Source: a bacterium
GTDB taxonomy: Bacteria > AUK180
Direction of reading: 5' to 3'
DNA length: 54,018 nt
Assembly (NCBI GenBank): GCA_023133295.1
Contig: JAGLWT010000082.1
Coordinates: 1-54,018, forward strand
Shown: one piece after another, positions 32,822-41,900 of the stretch
Numbering within the stretch: position 1 is the first letter of the stretch
Layout: the number at the start of each line of letters is the position of its first letter
Notes under the pieces: model-generated
What the model was told of the DNA's origin: nothing
The model's input: the letters and a program-made list of their open reading frames with translations, nothing else
The model's database searches: none
Made by a program: the position numbers and the translations under genes

Positions 32822-33743
32822 CGTCTGCCCCTAAAAGCACCCTGGAGAAAAAGTCCGATACCCTTTCTCTTTCCCGGTAGAATTCGATGATCTCCACCTT
32901 ATGTTCTTTAAGTTGGGCAAATATTTCTTTCTTTTCATTCAGTCCGATGCGGATCTCAATTTCTCCTGCCGTATTCTTTGTGCCTTGATACTTTTTGATA
33001 ATATCAGCGGGACATTGTTCTGAAGTCCGGAGCATATAGGTACTTCTTATCTGAAGCAGTTTGTCCTTCGCGCCGTAGCGCAGTAGCCGTCCATTATGCA
33101 ATATCCCTAAATGGTCGCAAAGCCCTTCCGCTTCATCCAAAAAGTGAGTTGACAAGAGTATCGTTTTTCCCTTATCCTTTTCATTTCTTACAAAATCCCG
33201 GATCTCCCTCTGGGAAATAGGGTCCAGTCCGGAAGTCGGTTCATCAAGGATCAGCAGCTCAGGTGAATGCAAAAGAGCCTGTATGATGGCTACCTTCTGC
33301 GCCATACCTTTTGAAAAGGCCGAGATCGGCGTATCTTTATAGCCCAGTATGCCGAACATCGACAGAAGCTCATCAATGCGCTTCAATAATACTGCCTTAT
33401 CTATCTTGAAAAACCTGCCATAAAAAAGAAGCGTTTCCTTGGCAGTAAACTCACGGTCGAGATATGAGGTCTCGGGGAGATATCCCACCTTTTGCTTTGC
33501 CTTTACATCGGAAGGGGGCCTTCCCAAAACAAATAATTCCCCCTTGTTCGGGTGAAGCAATCCGAGAAGGAGCTTGATCGCGGTTGTTTTTCCCGCGCCG
33601 TTTCGTCCAAGAAGCCCGAATACCATGCCTCGCTTCACTGAGAATGTAACATTATTCAGGCCGGTGATCTTCTTGCCGTTCTTTTTATAGATCTTGGTAA
33701 CATTTCTCAGTTCAATGATCTTGGAATCATGCCCAATGGTCAA
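32814..33743 (-). CDS. ABC transporter ATP-binding protein
   Basis: 309 residues. Walker A is GLLGRNGAGKTT (about residues 43-54), the Q-loop region is at about 86-92 (GYLPETSYL), the signature is ISAFSKGMAQK, Walker B is LLILDEPTSGLDP and the switch His is in STHFLDEA. The C-terminal 90 residues are an accessory domain typical of ABC-2 export ATPases. The start is TTG with AGAGGTG 5 nt before it. It overlaps the GH57 gene by 17 nt and the permease by 8 nt. Confidence 0.94.
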   Translation of the reverse strand: MTIGHDSKIIELRNVTKIYKKNGKKITGLNNVTFSVKRGMVFGLLGRNGAGKTTAIKLLLGLLHPNKGELFVLGRPPSDVKAKQKVGYLPETSYLDREFTAKETLLFYGRFFKIDKAVLLKRIDELLSMFGILGYKDTPISAFSKGMAQKVAIIQALLHSPELLILDEPTSGLDPISQREIRDFVRNEKDKGKTILLSTHFLDEAEGLCDHLGILHNGRLLRYGAKDKLLQIRSTYMLRTSEQCPADIIKKYQGTKNTAGEIEIRIGLNEKKEIFAQLKEHKVEIIEFYRERERVSDFFSRVLLGADDE

Positions 33744-35409
33744 TGTTCACCTCTTTGAATACATTATCGTTTCTTTCCAATTCCTCGAGCAGGGCTTCCC
33801 CCTCTTTGAAGAATTTACCTGTTTCCGCATATTCCGAGTAATGTTCGAACAGTTTAGAGAAATTTTCCCAATGAAAGGTTATCCTATTTTCGGAATAATC
33901 CCGGGCCGACCATGTTGAGATGAGAAACTGCCAATCTGAGGATTCCAGAAGGAGCAGCTCTCTGGCGAGCTGTTTTAATATGCGCCGCGCTAATTTGTCC
34001 TTGCGGTCATGTTCCTGGACGGCTTTTACAAAAGTGTCTTCCGCCTGGTATATTAATTTCCAGGTCCATTTCGTCCAATCGTTCATCCAGATATAGTGGA
34101 AGCCGCCTTGTCCCCAGGAACCTTCGGGCAGAGACACCTTTCCCCGCACCTGGTCAACTTCTACAGGTTGAGATGCGAATTCCGCCTGTACCTTAGTGCT
34201 TTTCTCCAGGTTTCTGAAAAGAAGCTCGATCCAATGCACGCCTTCGAACCACCAATGCCCGAAAAGCTCGGCATCGTAAAGCGCTACGATCTGGTTATTT
34301 TCTTTCTTTTCTTTTGATGCGATGTTATCCAGCAGAGATACAAAATGTTCTGCATGACGGCGTGAACGGTCAAGCGCCTCTTCGGGATCATACGGGAGCT
34401 TATCTCCCAGTGAAACATCACCCCCTGTGACACGCCAGTACTTGTGCCCGCCCGGGAATTTCTTTTTATGGAATTCTAAATAATTGGGGTCTCCGGGATA
34501 TCCGTCCTTAGCGCTCCAGACCTGGGATCCGGTCTTCTCGTCCCGGATCAAAACATATACGGGATCCTTTTCATGTTCATGAATTAGATAAATATTATGT
34601 TCGTTCAATTCCTTATCGAGATTCTTGCCCGTGCTATTTTTATTAAATTGTTCCCATAATGCCTGCAGTCCTTTGAATCTTTCAAGGTAAACCCCTTTTG
34701 CTTCAGAGTTTCTGATCATATGAGTGTCCGTGAAGAAATACTTTATTCCATGTTTGGAGAGGAATTCCTCAACGCCTTGTCTCTTTTTGGGCTCTCCTCC
34801 GCCAAGGGGAGATTCCCAGAGGTATGCGGGGCGATAGGCGTTCTCGGGCAGCCAGATCCCTCTTGGTTTCCTCTTGAAGTGCTTCTTGAAACAATCGACC
34901 GCGGTGCCTATTTGGCCGGAGATCGCATTGTCGTTACCCAGCAGGGGAAGATATCCATGTGTCGCGGCACAGGTGATCACTTCGATACTGCCCTCTTTGT
35001 CCAATCGGGCGTATTCCGCTACGATATTTTCATTGATCTCCTCAAAGAACTCAAGTGTCTGTCTGTAGTAATTATCCCAAAAAAGCGCAAGGTCATAGAG
35101 ATTGCTCTGGCCGGTCTTCTTGAAATAAATGGAATCATCAATGGCATTTCGGATCTTGATCTGCAGATAATCCTTGAATTCCGCCTTGAACTCCCTCATT
35201 GACAATTGTTCAAGAAGTATCGGCGTAATATTCAAGGTCATTTTAGCACTGATCCCATCAGCTTTCAGGGCTTGAAATGACCTTAAAATGGGAATATATG
35301 TCTCGGCTGCCGCTTCATGCAGCCAGTCGGTCCCATGTGGCCATGTGCCATGATTTACAACATAGGGCAGATGGGCATGCAGAACAAGGATAAAATTGTG
35401 TTTATTCAT
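33727..35409 (-). CDS. GH57 family glycoside hydrolase, probable 1,4-alpha-glucan branching enzyme
   Basis: 560 residues from the ATG at 35409. A start five codons upstream would lie on the -10 box and is rejected. The N-terminal motif HAHLPYV is the first conserved GH57 region. The catalytic Glu is in GIWLPENAY (about residues 185-193) and the Asp in ALYDAELFGHWWFEG (about 358-372). The DUF1957 domain at the C-terminus and the length agree with GH57 branching enzymes such as the Thermus and Thermotoga proteins. It would make alpha-1,6 branches in glycogen. No glycogen synthase is in the window. It appears leaderless. Confidence 0.92.
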   Translation of the reverse strand: MNKHNFILVLHAHLPYVVNHGTWPHGTDWLHEAAAETYIPILRSFQALKADGISAKMTLNITPILLEQLSMREFKAEFKDYLQIKIRNAIDDSIYFKKTGQSNLYDLALFWDNYYRQTLEFFEEINENIVAEYARLDKEGSIEVITCAATHGYLPLLGNDNAISGQIGTAVDCFKKHFKRKPRGIWLPENAYRPAYLWESPLGGGEPKKRQGVEEFLSKHGIKYFFTDTHMIRNSEAKGVYLERFKGLQALWEQFNKNSTGKNLDKELNEHNIYLIHEHEKDPVYVLIRDEKTGSQVWSAKDGYPGDPNYLEFHKKKFPGGHKYWRVTGGDVSLGDKLPYDPEEALDRSRRHAEHFVSLLDNIASKEKKENNQIVALYDAELFGHWWFEGVHWIELLFRNLEKSTKVQAEFASQPVEVDQVRGKVSLPEGSWGQGGFHYIWMNDWTKWTWKLIYQAEDTFVKAVQEHDRKDKLARRILKQLARELLLLESSDWQFLISTWSARDYSENRITFHWENFSKLFEHYSEYAETGKFFKEGEALLEELERNDNVFKEVNIDHWA

Positions 35410-35415
35410 AGAACA

Positions 35416-35444
35416 ATTATACACATTCTTATGGATAATTGCAA
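35416..35444 (-). promoter_or_regulatory. Promoter of the minus-strand operon, leaderless arrangement
   Basis: Reading on the minus strand, TTGCAA at 35439-35444, a 17-bp spacer and TATAAT at 35416-35421. Six bases separate the -10 box from the ATG at 35409. It faces away from the promoter of the LptD-like gene, 44 bp away. Confidence 0.7.
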
Positions 35445-35488
35445 GACGGCAGGAACCCTCGGGCGCCTTTTCAAACGTTACCGTAATT

Positions 35489-35517
35489 TTGAAAAAACAT
35501 GGAAATTAGTGTAAAAT
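35489..35517 (+). promoter_or_regulatory. Promoter of the LptD-like gene, leaderless arrangement
   Basis: TTGAAA at 35489-35494, a 17-bp spacer and TAAAAT at 35512-35517. Six bases (CCTCTT) separate it from the ATG at 35524, with no Shine-Dalgarno site. Confidence 0.7.
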
Positions 35518-35523
35518 CCTCTT

Positions 35524-38500
35524 ATGAGAGGACTTTCTTTTCTATTGCTTATTTTTCTGATCGCATGCCCTGCATTCGGAGATGATCTAGATCTTTCCGG
35601 AGAGGGGATACAGATCAAGCGGTATTCAGATTTCTATGAATACTTTATTTCAAGCGGTACGGTGAAGGATTCCGAAGGTGCAACGATCTCGGGTGCCAAT
35701 ATCAGATTATGTAAAAAAGATGAGGGCTATCATCTGCATACGGATGACCCGGTGTATTTTTCATCTCCACGGATAAGATCGATACACTCACAAGGCATGG
35801 ACTATTATTCCGGCAAGAAGGAAGGGGTTCTGGCCCCTCCAGTTGTGGCTTACACCGATGATGGCATCCTTTCATCCGATGATCCGGTACGTTTCAGCAG
35901 CGGCTCATTAAGCGGCGACGGGAGCTTTGTTTTCCGGTCAGAGGAGCATACCCTCTACGGAACCGGGTATTATTACGGTGACGATGTGATCACGGTCGCT
36001 GAGAATATACGGTCTGAAGGTTCAGGGGGAATCTTCCTCGGTGATAAAGGGAGATATGATCTGCGGACCGGCGAATTGATATTATCCTCACCCGGTGAGT
36101 TTATCGGAAACGACCGACGATTGTTTTTTGATGACCTTATCTTTAATGAGCAGACGGGTGATCTTAAAGGCAGCAATATTGTCATTAAAGGAGATACTTC
36201 TCTCAGTGGCGCGCGGTTCACAGGTTTGATGAAAGAAGGGCAATTGGTGCATTATCGCCTGGAAGGCGACCCTGTGATCGAACTTGAAGGGAATACGATC
36301 ACCGGAAGGGTACTTATCGGAGATACTTCGACAGCGGAGATGAAGGGAAGTCCGATGCTGACCATACATTCGAATACCGAAACGATACAGTTATTTCCCA
36401 AAGAGTTGCTCTACAGTATATCCGAGAATCGCGCTTATTGCACGAAGATAATTAGGGGGAGTGACACTTCAGGCAGAATATATTTCGCCCGCGGCCTTGA
36501 GTTGTTCAGAAATGGTGATATGTTGATAAATGACGGCTTCACCGTTTACGGCACCGATCACCTTCTTTCGAGCATTAGTGTGCGGATGGATTCCGGCACA
36601 ATGACGCTTTCGGGCGACGGCCACCTCATCATCTCTCCTGAAGATGAAGCAGAATACTCCGTGTATTTTTCAACCGCTGTCCTCGACGATATATCCGCAA
36701 AGAGGGCTTTTCTGCCTTTCGCTGTTCTGGAAAGACCGGATGAACTAGCTCGCTGTGATTCTCTTAATATTTCATGGGCTGATACGAGGACACTCTCAGG
36801 AAGAAACCTTGAGCTATATTCCGAAAAGGATAAATTCTATTTGCAGACACCCGAATTTTACGGCGAGGGCGACTTGATCTTTTTCCCGGCCGCGACCGAT
36901 CTTTTCAGTATTTCGGGAACGATGGACCGGTCTTTTGACCTGGACCCCTCCCAGGTCGATCAGCAGATCAAGGCCTCCAAAGCCTATTATGACCGTTCAA
37001 GCGGAGAACTGTACGCAACCGGGGTCTTGACCAAGCAGGAGCAATGGTGGATCTATTCACGCCGGCTTCTGATAAAAGACAGCACGACCCTGTATTTGAA
37101 AGGCGCCAAGGTAACAACATGCGACAATTGGAACCCCCATTATCATTTCGCGGTCTCAGACCTGAAGATCATAAGAGAGGATAAAATGATGTTCCGTTCC
37201 GCCCTGTATTATATCGGCGGCCTTCCGATATTGTACCTTCCTTTCTATGTGCGCGACATTGATCCTGATGAGGGAATGCTCGTGACAAGGCTCGGGCGGG
37301 AAAGTTATTCCGGTTATTTCATTAAGAACAAGATACTTTTTCGCCCAGACGGTTCCACAAAATGGAAGCTGAATTTGCTTCTGGATTATATGACAGAGCG
37401 GGATCTTGGATTGGGAGTTGAGGGCAAATATAAGATTAAGAACGGCTCAGGAGAAGGGATCGTCTATTTCAACAGGGATTGGAATAATATATTCGTAAAA
37501 GACAGTTCTTATACTGATATGTATAAAGTAAATATATCCGCTTTGCAAAGGGCTTACGGTGCGCATATGAGATTGTCTCTTGACCTCAGCAATGAAAGCT
37601 ATATGAATCGTTACTTTCAGGCGTATGATGATTATATTAATCAGAAAGAATTCATAAACAAAGCGAGTGTTTCCGGAGATATTTTCAAGCTCCTCCACCT
37701 TTCGGCCGCCGCCTCCTTCAGGAAATACGAATACGCGTCTTCCGAGTCTACCGAAGAGATCCTTCCTTCAATTTCTTTGAACTTAAGAAGGATCCCTATC
37801 GGCCCGCTCTATTTACAGATGAACAATAATTATCTCAGAAAGAATTCGGTCGGCAGCGGAGCCTCATCTGCTGTTCTTTCGGTTAAGCCGCTGAATATGC
37901 GGATACTGACATTGAATTTTGGAGGCACCTTCGCCATGAGTTACCGACAAAATGCAAAGGGTTCTCCGTATCTTACCTTCTTACATACTCCGCTGACGAT
38001 CGGCCTTTCCTCGAATGCCTACAGGATCTATGGAAGCGGAGATCTACAGATCAAGCATACGGTCAATCCCTCTCTTTCATTCAGATACGACCACCCTTTT
38101 CCCATTTCTTCAGAAGCCGACTTGATAGGAACGGCGGGATATTTTTCTTCCCCTGTAAGAAGCCTCAGTTTTAAGATGAAGAATCTGATATCGTATAAGA
38201 TCGGCGACCGGGTCAAGAATTTCGGCGAACTCTCTCTTTCGGGATACTATGATTTTTCTTTGAAAAAGATCCCGGGCATACAGATCTATTCTACTATTTC
38301 TCCTTATCGCCTATCCCTCTCGGCCTATTATGATCTCTTAGCGGAGGAGTTGAGATATTTCAATCTCTCAACGAGTAGAAGTTTCGGGAAATTTAATATA
38401 TATACAACATTGTATAAATATACTGAATTCACGCAAACACTGGCATTGTCATATTCAGGGGAAAATTTGACTTTTCGTATAGGCTTGGGGTACAATTACT

Positions 38501-38739
38501 ATGGAAGCAATATTGCGGAGAGATTTTACAAAAGGGATATTGACCTGTCTTTTCCGCTGCATTGCTTCGTAGTTAAATTGACATATCAACAGCAGTATAT
38601 CGGAAACGCTCTTTCCTTGAACAAATTTCTCTTCTCTGTGGAGATAGGTAAATTCCCGGGTAGCGATCTGAAGATAGAAGGTGATTTTTTGAATGATATT
38701 TTAAGTGTGATGGGTAATCGAGAACCCATGCCAATATAA
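35524..38739 (+). CDS. lptD: LptD-like outer-membrane LPS-assembly protein
   Basis: 1071 residues with a signal peptide (cleavage near residue 19). LptD forms the outer-membrane barrel that inserts LPS in the outer leaflet. The diagnostic junction is at about residues 525-580: GAKVTTCDNWNPHYHF, then ALYYIGGLPILYLPFYV. A barrel of about 480 residues with alternating strands follows (for example GVEGKYKIKNGSGEGIVYFN). The N-terminal periplasmic part is very long, about 520 residues, with repeated OstA/LptA-like strands, including one LptC-like stretch (LSSDDPVRFSSGSLSGDG, about residues 120-137). No LptE is seen. It begins an operon with a dCMP deaminase. Confidence 0.88.
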   Translation: MRGLSFLLLIFLIACPAFGDDLDLSGEGIQIKRYSDFYEYFISSGTVKDSEGATISGANIRLCKKDEGYHLHTDDPVYFSSPRIRSIHSQGMDYYSGKKEGVLAPPVVAYTDDGILSSDDPVRFSSGSLSGDGSFVFRSEEHTLYGTGYYYGDDVITVAENIRSEGSGGIFLGDKGRYDLRTGELILSSPGEFIGNDRRLFFDDLIFNEQTGDLKGSNIVIKGDTSLSGARFTGLMKEGQLVHYRLEGDPVIELEGNTITGRVLIGDTSTAEMKGSPMLTIHSNTETIQLFPKELLYSISENRAYCTKIIRGSDTSGRIYFARGLELFRNGDMLINDGFTVYGTDHLLSSISVRMDSGTMTLSGDGHLIISPEDEAEYSVYFSTAVLDDISAKRAFLPFAVLERPDELARCDSLNISWADTRTLSGRNLELYSEKDKFYLQTPEFYGEGDLIFFPAATDLFSISGTMDRSFDLDPSQVDQQIKASKAYYDRSSGELYATGVLTKQEQWWIYSRRLLIKDSTTLYLKGAKVTTCDNWNPHYHFAVSDLKIIREDKMMFRSALYYIGGLPILYLPFYVRDIDPDEGMLVTRLGRESYSGYFIKNKILFRPDGSTKWKLNLLLDYMTERDLGLGVEGKYKIKNGSGEGIVYFNRDWNNIFVKDSSYTDMYKVNISALQRAYGAHMRLSLDLSNESYMNRYFQAYDDYINQKEFINKASVSGDIFKLLHLSAAASFRKYEYASSESTEEILPSISLNLRRIPIGPLYLQMNNNYLRKNSVGSGASSAVLSVKPLNMRILTLNFGGTFAMSYRQNAKGSPYLTFLHTPLTIGLSSNAYRIYGSGDLQIKHTVNPSLSFRYDHPFPISSEADLIGTAGYFSSPVRSLSFKMKNLISYKIGDRVKNFGELSLSGYYDFSLKKIPGIQIYSTISPYRLSLSAYYDLLAEELRYFNLSTSRSFGKFNIYTTLYKYTEFTQTLALSYSGENLTFRIGLGYNYYGSNIAERFYKRDIDLSFPLHCFVVKLTYQQQYIGNALSLNKFLFSVEIGKFPGSDLKIEGDFLNDILSVMGNREPMPI

Positions 38740-38748
38740 GGAGTGATT

Positions 38749-39222
38749 ATGAAGACAGCTCCCCGTCCCGGCTGGGACGAATACTTTATGCGCCTGACAT
38801 ATGATGTTGCCCGGCGGTCCACGTGTCTGCGAAGAAGGGTCGGCGCCGTTTTGGTCAGGAAAAATAGAATAATCGCTTCCGGGTATAATGGCGCTCCCAA
38901 TAAATTGAAACATTGCCTGGACCTTGGCTGTCTCAGGAATGAAATGAAAATAGAGTCAGGGACGAAGCTCGAGATCTGCCGGGGCCTGCACGCCGAACAG
39001 AATGCACTTATTCAAGCTGCGAGATTCGGAACATCTACTGATAAATGCACCTGTTATGTAACGCATCACCCATGCATCATATGCGCAAAGCTTCTTATCA
39101 ATGCGGGGGTTGAAAGGATCGTCTATTCTGAGGAGTACCCTGATAAGAAGGGGTTATCATCAAGCTTTCTAAAGGAAGCGGGAGTTAAAGTTGAGCAATA
39201 TGAACAAAGTAGCGGCCGTTAG
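38749..39222 (+). CDS. dCMP deaminase (cytidine/deoxycytidylate deaminase family)
   Basis: 157 residues from the ATG at 38749. AAGGAG at 38738-38743 gives good spacing. A GTG at 38743 is in frame but overlaps that site. It deaminates dCMP to dUMP for dTMP synthesis. Metal and catalytic motifs are GLHAEQNAL (His and Glu) and the Cys pair in THHPCIICAKLLI. A Cys-rich segment (KHCLDLGCLR) matches the extra zinc site of the dCMP deaminase/ComEB group. It overlaps the next gene by 23 nt. Confidence 0.93.
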   Translation: MKTAPRPGWDEYFMRLTYDVARRSTCLRRRVGAVLVRKNRIIASGYNGAPNKLKHCLDLGCLRNEMKIESGTKLEICRGLHAEQNALIQAARFGTSTDKCTCYVTHHPCIICAKLLINAGVERIVYSEEYPDKKGLSSSFLKEAGVKVEQYEQSSGR

Positions 39223-40306
39223 TATTTTTTTGCTTCTTGTCACGGGATGTTCTTTTGACGTCAAAGATGTACCGCCTGTAAATCCGGAAATGAAAAGTGA
39301 ACTTATATACACTTCGGACCTTCCTATAAGGGTCTTTACCGGCTGCGGCGATGCCGCCGTTATTGTTGATGACGGGGTCAAATATCTCTCTTCCGGGAAG
39401 ACGGAAGATATAAGTTTCAGTGTCAATGCCGTTGCTTCGCAGATCTTCAAAATTAAGTGCATTGGAGCTAAATTCTATATCTGTACCTTTTCAGGACTTT
39501 TCGAGATCGATCCTTCCCAAAAGAAGATCAATGGCTATTTTACATCAAATCAAACCGTATCTTCTGACCGTGTGAACGATATTTGCGGAAATGACGATAT
39601 TCTCTTTGCCGCAACCGATAACGGGCTTACTGTGCATACATTGAATCCCGCATTGAATATACAATATGAGAAGTACAAAGGGATACGCACGATCGATTCA
39701 TGGTATTCGCTTGATACGGAGAATTCTCCGATCTCGGACAATGAATGTCTCAAGTGTGAGCTTATCGGCAATCTTCTTTGTATCGTTACCGCAAGTGCGG
39801 TTACCATTTATGACCTTGATCTGGATACTGTTGAAAACTATTCCTATGGTGAATTCTTTGACGGCTTCAAGGTTACTGCTGTCCACTCTATAAACGGAAG
39901 AATATTCTTTGCCACATATAACGGCCTGTACTCTTATGACAGCAGCACACGATCATGGGAAGATTATCCGTCATCGGGAATGGTGACCGATCTGCGCATA
40001 GATCAACTGGCGTCCTCGGGCGATAATCTATATGTTATGACCCCTTCGCAAGTATATTCCTTCAACACTTTTTCCGGAATATTTGAGGTTATTGTATCTC
40101 TCTCCGAATTGCCGGGCAGCAGTTTTACCTCCATTGTTTCAAAGGATGATGAGCTCTTTCTGGGGACTTCCGCCGGCCTTATTTCCATCAGCGGCCCCGC
40201 AGGCGTTTTGAATAAAATATGGAACGGTTGTGTGAATGAGGTTAAGATCGGTGAAGGAGGGGTATTGACGGTGATCAGTGAAAAAGAGATATTTATCTTT
40301 AATTAG
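39200..40306 (+). CDS. Propeller-like lipoprotein
   Basis: 368 residues from the ATG at 39200. TTG at 39191 is in frame, but GGGAG upstream fits the ATG. The lipobox LVTGC puts the acylated Cys at residue 17. The rest has repeated four-strand blades, such as NDICGNDDILFAATDNGLTV and AVHSINGRIFFATYNGLYSY, as in beta-propellers of two-component-regulator-propeller type. About five to six blades are apparent. It lies between the deaminase and a large membrane protein that it overlaps by 29 nt, so the two may act together. No enzyme motif is visible. Confidence 0.8.
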   Translation: MNKVAAVSIFLLLVTGCSFDVKDVPPVNPEMKSELIYTSDLPIRVFTGCGDAAVIVDDGVKYLSSGKTEDISFSVNAVASQIFKIKCIGAKFYICTFSGLFEIDPSQKKINGYFTSNQTVSSDRVNDICGNDDILFAATDNGLTVHTLNPALNIQYEKYKGIRTIDSWYSLDTENSPISDNECLKCELIGNLLCIVTASAVTIYDLDLDTVENYSYGEFFDGFKVTAVHSINGRIFFATYNGLYSYDSSTRSWEDYPSSGMVTDLRIDQLASSGDNLYVMTPSQVYSFNTFSGIFEVIVSLSELPGSSFTSIVSKDDELFLGTSAGLISISGPAGVLNKIWNGCVNEVKIGEGGVLTVISEKEIFIFN

Positions 40307-41897
40307 AGTATTACTTATCTTGGCGGCATTTCTTTCAATGCTGCATTTTTCCTTCTTCAATACAGCGGATGGAAGGCCCTTGGGGAATGTTGTTCTGAAT
40401 AAATGGCTATCAGCACCGGATTACAATGCTACTGCGGATATCAAGGGCTTCCCTGTACAATACTCTATATTGGCGGCAAAGATAGTAACTCTTTGCGGAG
40501 CCGGCCTTGTGAGAGTGCTCATTCCCTTGTTCTTGATGGTTTCCCTGCTTGCCTTTCTGCTGATCAAAAAAGACGATGAGGCCTTGCTGATCTCTTTGCC
40601 GTTTATCCTTGTGATGGGATATTTTGGTAATTGGAATCTATCTTCATTGGGATTGATATTTCTGCTGTCCGAGTGGCTATATGCCAAAAATGGAAAGATC
40701 ATCGGCACTCTTGTATTTGGAATACTGGCAGTAAATATAACACCCTTCGCCTTTCCGTTCGCAATGTATATCTTTTGCAGATCAGGAGCAAAAGCCTGGT
40801 TTCTTCCTCTGCTTTTTCCGATACAATTTTACCTTTCTCCGTTTCTTGGATTCTATTATCAGCCGTCCTTGTTCTATTATTTGACATGGTCTCCTTTTAG
40901 TATCGTTTCTATTCTGCTTGCTCCCGCCTATGTCCTTGCAAGGACATTAGGAAAAAAGAGCAACATCGGGGTATATGCTCTGCTGTTGATATCAATTCTG
41001 GAGCCGCTTACACTGCCATTTGTTTTTATTCTTTTGATCACTGAAGAATTGATCTCTTCTCGCCCAAAACTCATTTTTGCCGTATTATCCATACTTTTGA
41101 TAATGGTTTTCTGGAACGGTGTTCCTCTGGGCAGAGGAAAGGTCCACCGACGAAATTCTCCTGACCTGTTTATCTATGGGGATCTTGTAAACCTGTATAA
41201 AATGCCACATTACGGCCGGATCTTCAATTTTCCGGTGAACGGCCCTGCTCTGGATGTGGTTCTTTTCCCTAGGTTTCAAGCTGCAAGGATCCCTTTCTCG
41301 CGGCAAAGTATCTCTTTTACGGATCAATTGTCAGAAATACTTACAGCGGAAGGTAAGATGTGGGCACAGGAAGACACGGGCGTTATCGTTCTTCCCATCA
41401 GTATGATCTTCAACCGCTCATCACTTTTTTATAAATTGTCATCTTCAAATAATTGGCTGCTTACTTATATGGACGGGGATATGATCGTCCTGGACAGAGA
41501 TCCCGATCTTCACATAGTAATGTTCCGGGGCCCTTATCTCTTACAGATGCTCTTAAGGGGAGAAACGCTTGCTCCCTATGAAAAGGAAGAGATCTGGGAA
41601 TATGTTGAATCTCTGGGAAGGGATTACAGGGATAAAAAAACATTTGCGTTATCCTACTTGACCGCCTTCCTCTTAGAAAATGAATTTATACAAGAAGGTA
41701 TAAAGAAGCAGATGCGGGAGTACGCCGGCCTGAGGTTGAATATGGTAATGGCAATGACCGATCCGGAGAAGTTGCCAGCCGCGCTCGCGGCCGACCCGTA
41801 TAATCCGGATCTGTGGAAACTTGCGGGTGAGGTCAAGGGCGGGCCGATGTTCTTCGGTATAGAAAAGATACTGAGATGCGGCGGGAAGGAGTTCTGA
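40278..41897 (+). CDS. Polytopic membrane protein of unknown function
   Basis: 539 residues, GTG start. About nine or ten transmembrane helices occupy residues 8-280. A soluble domain of about 260 residues follows, probably periplasmic, ending in a helical segment (DPYNPDLWKLAGEV). The shape, many N-terminal helices followed by a soluble domain, is like GT-C glycosyltransferases, but I do not see the acidic first-loop motif clearly and do not assign that function. It ends 3 nt before the nitroreductase gene. Confidence 0.75.
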   Translation: MKKRYLSLIRVLLILAAFLSMLHFSFFNTADGRPLGNVVLNKWLSAPDYNATADIKGFPVQYSILAAKIVTLCGAGLVRVLIPLFLMVSLLAFLLIKKDDEALLISLPFILVMGYFGNWNLSSLGLIFLLSEWLYAKNGKIIGTLVFGILAVNITPFAFPFAMYIFCRSGAKAWFLPLLFPIQFYLSPFLGFYYQPSLFYYLTWSPFSIVSILLAPAYVLARTLGKKSNIGVYALLLISILEPLTLPFVFILLITEELISSRPKLIFAVLSILLIMVFWNGVPLGRGKVHRRNSPDLFIYGDLVNLYKMPHYGRIFNFPVNGPALDVVLFPRFQAARIPFSRQSISFTDQLSEILTAEGKMWAQEDTGVIVLPISMIFNRSSLFYKLSSSNNWLLTYMDGDMIVLDRDPDLHIVMFRGPYLLQMLLRGETLAPYEKEEIWEYVESLGRDYRDKKTFALSYLTAFLLENEFIQEGIKKQMREYAGLRLNMVMAMTDPEKLPAALAADPYNPDLWKLAGEVKGGPMFFGIEKILRCGGKEF

Positions 41898-41900
41898 GCA

